This document shows, in pieces, positions 5,269 to 7,902 of a DNA stretch of 7,902 nucleotides. The stretch is taken from contig CAOJXM010000043.1 of assembly GCA_948465625.1 (NCBI GenBank), positions 1 through 7,902 of the forward strand, written 5' to 3'. The notes under the pieces are model-generated. The model was not told where the DNA came from, ran no database searches, and saw only the letters and a program-made list of their open reading frames with translations. The DNA is from an uncultured Clostridium sp. GTDB taxonomy: Bacteria > Bacillota > Clostridia > TANB77 > CAG-508. The first letter of the stretch is position 1. Each line of letters starts with the position of its first letter. The position numbers and the translations under genes are program-made.

Positions 5269-7218
5269 ATGGGGAGAACAAAGAAAAAGTTAAAAGGACT
5301 AAAAGAAGGAAAATTTAGAGCACATCCAAAGGGGTTTGGGTTTGTTGAAGTTGGTGAGGAAGAAGAAATACATATTGCTTCAGAATACACCAATACCGCT
5401 TTAAATGGCGATACTGTGCTAGTAAAAATAATAGATAGTGGAGATACCAAAAGAAGAGAAGGAAAAATCATAAAAATAAAACAAAGGCAAATAACCAATG
5501 TGGTAGGAACTTTTACTCATAATAGAAGTTTTGGTTTTGTAGTACCAGATGATAAAAAAATAGGAACTGACATTTTTGTATCCAAAAAGCACACAAAAGG
5601 AGCAAAAACCAATCAAAAAGTAGTAGTTGAAATTACACAATATCCAAGTAAAGGGAAAAATGCAGAAGGAGAAGTAATTGAAATATTAGGATATAAAGAT
5701 GAGGCAGGAGTGGATATGCTTAGTTTAATCAAAGAGCATAACTTGCCATACGAATTTCCGAAATATGTGTTAGAAGAAGCAAAACAAATTAGAGAAGAAG
5801 TAGAAAAAAAGGATATTCCACATCGTGTAGATTTAAGAGATAATATCATTTTTACCATAGACGGAGAAGATGCAAAAGACTTAGATGATGCTATTTGTGT
5901 TGAAAAATTGAAAAATGGAAATTACAAATTAGGGGTACACATTGCAGATGTAAGCTACTATGTAAAAGAGGATTCCAAGTTAGACAAAGAAGCCTATATA
6001 AGAGGAACCAGTGTATACATGCTAGACCGTGTAATCCCAATGTTGCCACCAAAACTATCCAATGGAATTTGTAGTTTGAATGCTGGAAAAGACAGATTTA
6101 CTTTATCCGTTGATATGGAGATTAATAAAAAGGGACATGTAGTATCTGCTCAGATTTATAAAGCAGTCATCAATGTCACACAAAGGATGACTTACACAGA
6201 TGTGAATAAAATCATCCAAAATTCAGATGAAGCAGTGGTGAAGAAGTATAAAAAATATGTGAAGTATTTTAAGTTAATGGAAGAATTGGCTAGAATTTTA
6301 CAAAAAAGAAGATTGGAGCAAGGCAGTCTAGATTTAGACATACCAGAGAGCAAAATTACATTAGATGAAGAGGGAAAAGCAATTGCGGTAGGAAAATATG
6401 AGCAGACTTTTGCCAATACCATTATTGAACAATTTATGCTAACAGCCAATGAAACCATAGCAGAGAAGTTTTATTGGTTAGAAGCACCATTTGTATACCG
6501 TATTCATGAGGTACCAGATGCCGACAAGATAGCAGAATTAAACAAGTTTTTATTCAATTTTGGTTATAAAATAAAAGGAAAGAAAGATAGTATTCATCCA
6601 AAGGCATTTAGTCAAGTGTTAGAAGAAATTAAAGGAACGCCAGAAGAAACCGTTATTTCTACTTTGATTTTAAGAACGTTAAAAGTAGCAAGGTATGATA
6701 ATCAAAATCAAGGGCATTTTGGAATTGCTAGTAAATATTATTGTCATTTTACCTCACCAATTAGAAGATATCCAGATTTGTTTATTCATAGGATGATATC
6801 AAAATACTTAGAAACAAAGTATGATATGCCAGTAGAACAAAAGGAAAAATATCATGCTATATCTTTAAAAGTAGCAGACCAAGCTTCTGAGAGGGAAAAA
6901 CTAGCACAAAAGGCAGAACGAGATAGTGTAGATATGAAAAAGGCAGAATTTATGCAAGATAAAATAGGACAAGAATATGAAGGAATCATAAGTAGTGTAA
7001 CAGCATTTGGTGTGTTTGTAGAGTTAGAAAATACAGTAGAAGGATTAATTCGATTTGAAAACTTAGGAGAAAAAGAGTACTTTAATTATGATGATGTGCA
7101 TAAAATATTAATTGGAGAACATAGCAATAAAGTCTATAAAATAGGAGATAAGATTCATATTAGGGTAATAGAAGCAAATAAAGAACTAAGAAAAGTGGCG
7201 TTTGAAAGAGTAGAGTAA
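5269..7218 (+). CDS. rnr: ribonuclease R
   Basis: The 649-residue product is a processive 3'-5' exoribonuclease of the RNase II/RNB family, which degrades structured RNA and takes part in RNA quality control. In order it has two cold-shock-type OB folds (about 15-60, HPKGFGFVEV; about 78-135, NRSFGFVVPDD), the catalytic RNB domain (about 186-510) and a C-terminal S1 domain (567-647). The metal-binding aspartates D198, D204, D206 and D207 lie in DGEDAKDLDDAI, and the conserved HFTSPIRRYPD is at 493-503. It is shorter than the B. subtilis enzyme (779 residues): the N-terminal winged-helix region and the basic C-terminal tail are both missing. ATG 5269 is chosen over TTG 5248 because GAAGGGA (5257-5263) lies just upstream of the ATG and TTG 5248 follows directly on the hairpin. 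smpB, a frequent downstream partner, is not next. Confidence 0.95.
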   Translation: MGRTKKKLKGLKEGKFRAHPKGFGFVEVGEEEEIHIASEYTNTALNGDTVLVKIIDSGDTKRREGKIIKIKQRQITNVVGTFTHNRSFGFVVPDDKKIGTDIFVSKKHTKGAKTNQKVVVEITQYPSKGKNAEGEVIEILGYKDEAGVDMLSLIKEHNLPYEFPKYVLEEAKQIREEVEKKDIPHRVDLRDNIIFTIDGEDAKDLDDAICVEKLKNGNYKLGVHIADVSYYVKEDSKLDKEAYIRGTSVYMLDRVIPMLPPKLSNGICSLNAGKDRFTLSVDMEINKKGHVVSAQIYKAVINVTQRMTYTDVNKIIQNSDEAVVKKYKKYVKYFKLMEELARILQKRRLEQGSLDLDIPESKITLDEEGKAIAVGKYEQTFANTIIEQFMLTANETIAEKFYWLEAPFVYRIHEVPDADKIAELNKFLFNFGYKIKGKKDSIHPKAFSQVLEEIKGTPEETVISTLILRTLKVARYDNQNQGHFGIASKYYCHFTSPIRRYPDLFIHRMISKYLETKYDMPVEQKEKYHAISLKVADQASEREKLAQKAERDSVDMKKAEFMQDKIGQEYEGIISSVTAFGVFVELENTVEGLIRFENLGEKEYFNYDDVHKILIGEHSNKVYKIGDKIHIRVIEANKELRKVAFERVE

Positions 7219-7240
7219 ACTTTAAAGTGGAGGTATGTGT

Positions 7241-7789
7241 ATGAAAGAAAATTTAAAAGCAGAAGCGGTGCTAGGACCAGTACCTACAGCAATGGTATCG
7301 TGTGGAGATAAGGAAAATGCCAATATTATAACCATTGCGTGGACAGGGATTGTTAATTCAGAGCCACCTCTTGTGTATGTTTCCATTCGACCAACCAGAT
7401 ATTCCTATGAAATTATCAAACGAACAGGTGAGTTTTGCATAAACTTACCAGATGAAAAATTGGTATGGGCAGCAGATTACTGTGGAACCAAATCAGGAAA
7501 AAATGTAGATAAATTTAAAGAGGCACATTTAACAAAAGAGGAGTGTCAATGCATTGGATGTCCTGCGATACAAGAATGTCCTATTAGTTTGGAATGCAAG
7601 GTAAAAGAGATAAAAGAATTGGGTTCTCATCATATGTTTATAGCAGAAGTGGTAAATGTAAAGGCAAATAAGAGTATAGTAGTAGATGAGAAAATACAGA
7701 TAGGAAAAGCAAATTTAGTGACATACCTTGGGCAAGAGTATTTTGTAGCAGATAAGAAGGTTGCAAATCGAGGAGTATGCTTGCAGTAG
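7241..7789 (+). CDS. flavin reductase family protein (FMN-binding split barrel)
   Basis: The 182-residue product matches the flavin-reductase/flavoredoxin-like split-barrel family (PF01613). In anaerobes these bind FMN and pass electrons from NAD(P)H or ferredoxin partners; the partner here is unknown. Typical features are PTAMVSCG (15-22), NIITIAWTG (28-36), the phosphate-binding stretch SIRPTRYSYEII (48-59), EFCINLP (64-70), and DYCGTKSGKNVDKF (79-92). The region CQCIGCPAIQEC (102-113) contains four cysteines; sequences of this clade often have some cysteines here, so a metal site is possible but unproven. ATG 7241 is preferred to ATG 7235 because TGGAGG (7228-7233) is seven bases before 7241 and only one before 7235. 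It follows rnr by 22 bases with no terminator or promoter between, so it is likely cotranscribed. No clear terminator follows it. Confidence 0.88.
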   Translation: MKENLKAEAVLGPVPTAMVSCGDKENANIITIAWTGIVNSEPPLVYVSIRPTRYSYEIIKRTGEFCINLPDEKLVWAADYCGTKSGKNVDKFKEAHLTKEECQCIGCPAIQECPISLECKVKEIKELGSHHMFIAEVVNVKANKSIVVDEKIQIGKANLVTYLGQEYFVADKKVANRGVCLQ

Positions 7790-7825
7790 GAAATGACAAA
7801 ACGGTAAAATTCTATCAAATAACCC

Positions 7826-7854
7826 TTGACAAAATTTAAAACTTGTAGTATGAT
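7826..7854 (+). promoter_or_regulatory. strong sigma-A promoter for a gene beyond the window
   Basis: A perfect TTGACA (7826-7831) and TATGAT (7849-7854) are separated by 17 bases. The predicted transcript starts near 7861. No ribosome binding site plus start codon occurs in the remaining bases, so the gene lies to the right of the window behind a leader. Confidence 0.8.
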
Positions 7855-7860
7855 AATAAA

Positions 7861-7902
7861 GTTAAAAGAAGAAGATATCCACTTCTCACCTAATCGAAGT
7901 AA
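7861..7902 (+). ncRNA. start of a 5' leader RNA, possible regulatory leader, truncated
   Basis: After the strong promoter, AGAAG (7870-7874) can pair with CTTCT (7882-7886) around the loop ATATCCA. The same middle strand, ACTTC (7881-7885), can instead pair with GAAGT (7896-7900). The two hairpins are mutually exclusive, a layout seen in attenuators and ribosomal-protein leaders. Only about 40 bases are visible, so the type cannot be assigned. A leader of a translation-related operon is one possibility, not a call. Confidence 0.3.

Noticed and set aside
1..7902. CRISPR array, tRNA, insertion sequence or phage genes
   Set aside because: No regularly spaced repeats, cloverleaf, transposase, integrase or structural phage gene was seen on reading both strands.

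Overview
The window is strongly A+T-rich and reads as chromosome from an anaerobic, endospore-forming member of the Clostridia. The evidence is a SpoIIID gene (endospore formers only), a rubrerythrin (typical of anaerobes), strong AAGGAGG-type ribosome binding sites, and good TTGACA/TATAAT-type promoters with 17-base spacers. I cannot name the species. No CRISPR array, tRNA, rRNA, insertion sequence or phage gene is visible.

Layout. Positions 1-712: the 3' part of a DUF3267 membrane protein with an HExxH motif, whose reading frame is still open at base 1, followed by a small overlapping ORF of unknown function. Positions 710-866: two perfect inverted repeats, then the promoter of rubrerythrin. 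Positions 867-1409: rubrerythrin, closed by a terminator. Positions 1410-1796 carry no intact gene; they hold that terminator, a C-terminal gene remnant, a second strong terminator and the leader of spoIIID. Positions 1797-2066: spoIIID, starting at TTG. Positions 2140-3795: a divergent dGTPase-like HD phosphohydrolase with a long charged C-terminal half, ended by a hairpin that can also serve the converging small zinc-ribbon gene (3847-4017, minus strand). Positions 4018-4235: a divergent intergenic region with promoters facing both ways. Positions 4236-4850: a variant RdgB/HAM1 nucleotide pyrophosphatase. Positions 4950-7218: secG and rnr (RNase R), the conserved Firmicutes pair, separated by a terminator-like hairpin. 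Positions 7241-7789: a flavin reductase family protein. Positions 7826-7902: a near-consensus promoter and the first bases of a leader RNA whose gene lies outside the window.

How the genes relate. Most are housekeeping or stress functions: nucleotide-pool hygiene (RdgB-like; possibly the HD protein), RNA turnover (RNase R), protein export (SecG), peroxide and redox handling (rubrerythrin, flavin reductase) and mother-cell sporulation control (SpoIIID). I see no cassette that looks like an undescribed defence or mobile system. The points most worth a second look are the long C-terminal extension of the HD protein, the altered C-terminal motifs of the RdgB homologue, the gene remnant between two terminators, the paired inverted repeats before rubrerythrin, and the truncated leader at the right edge, which has two mutually exclusive hairpins.
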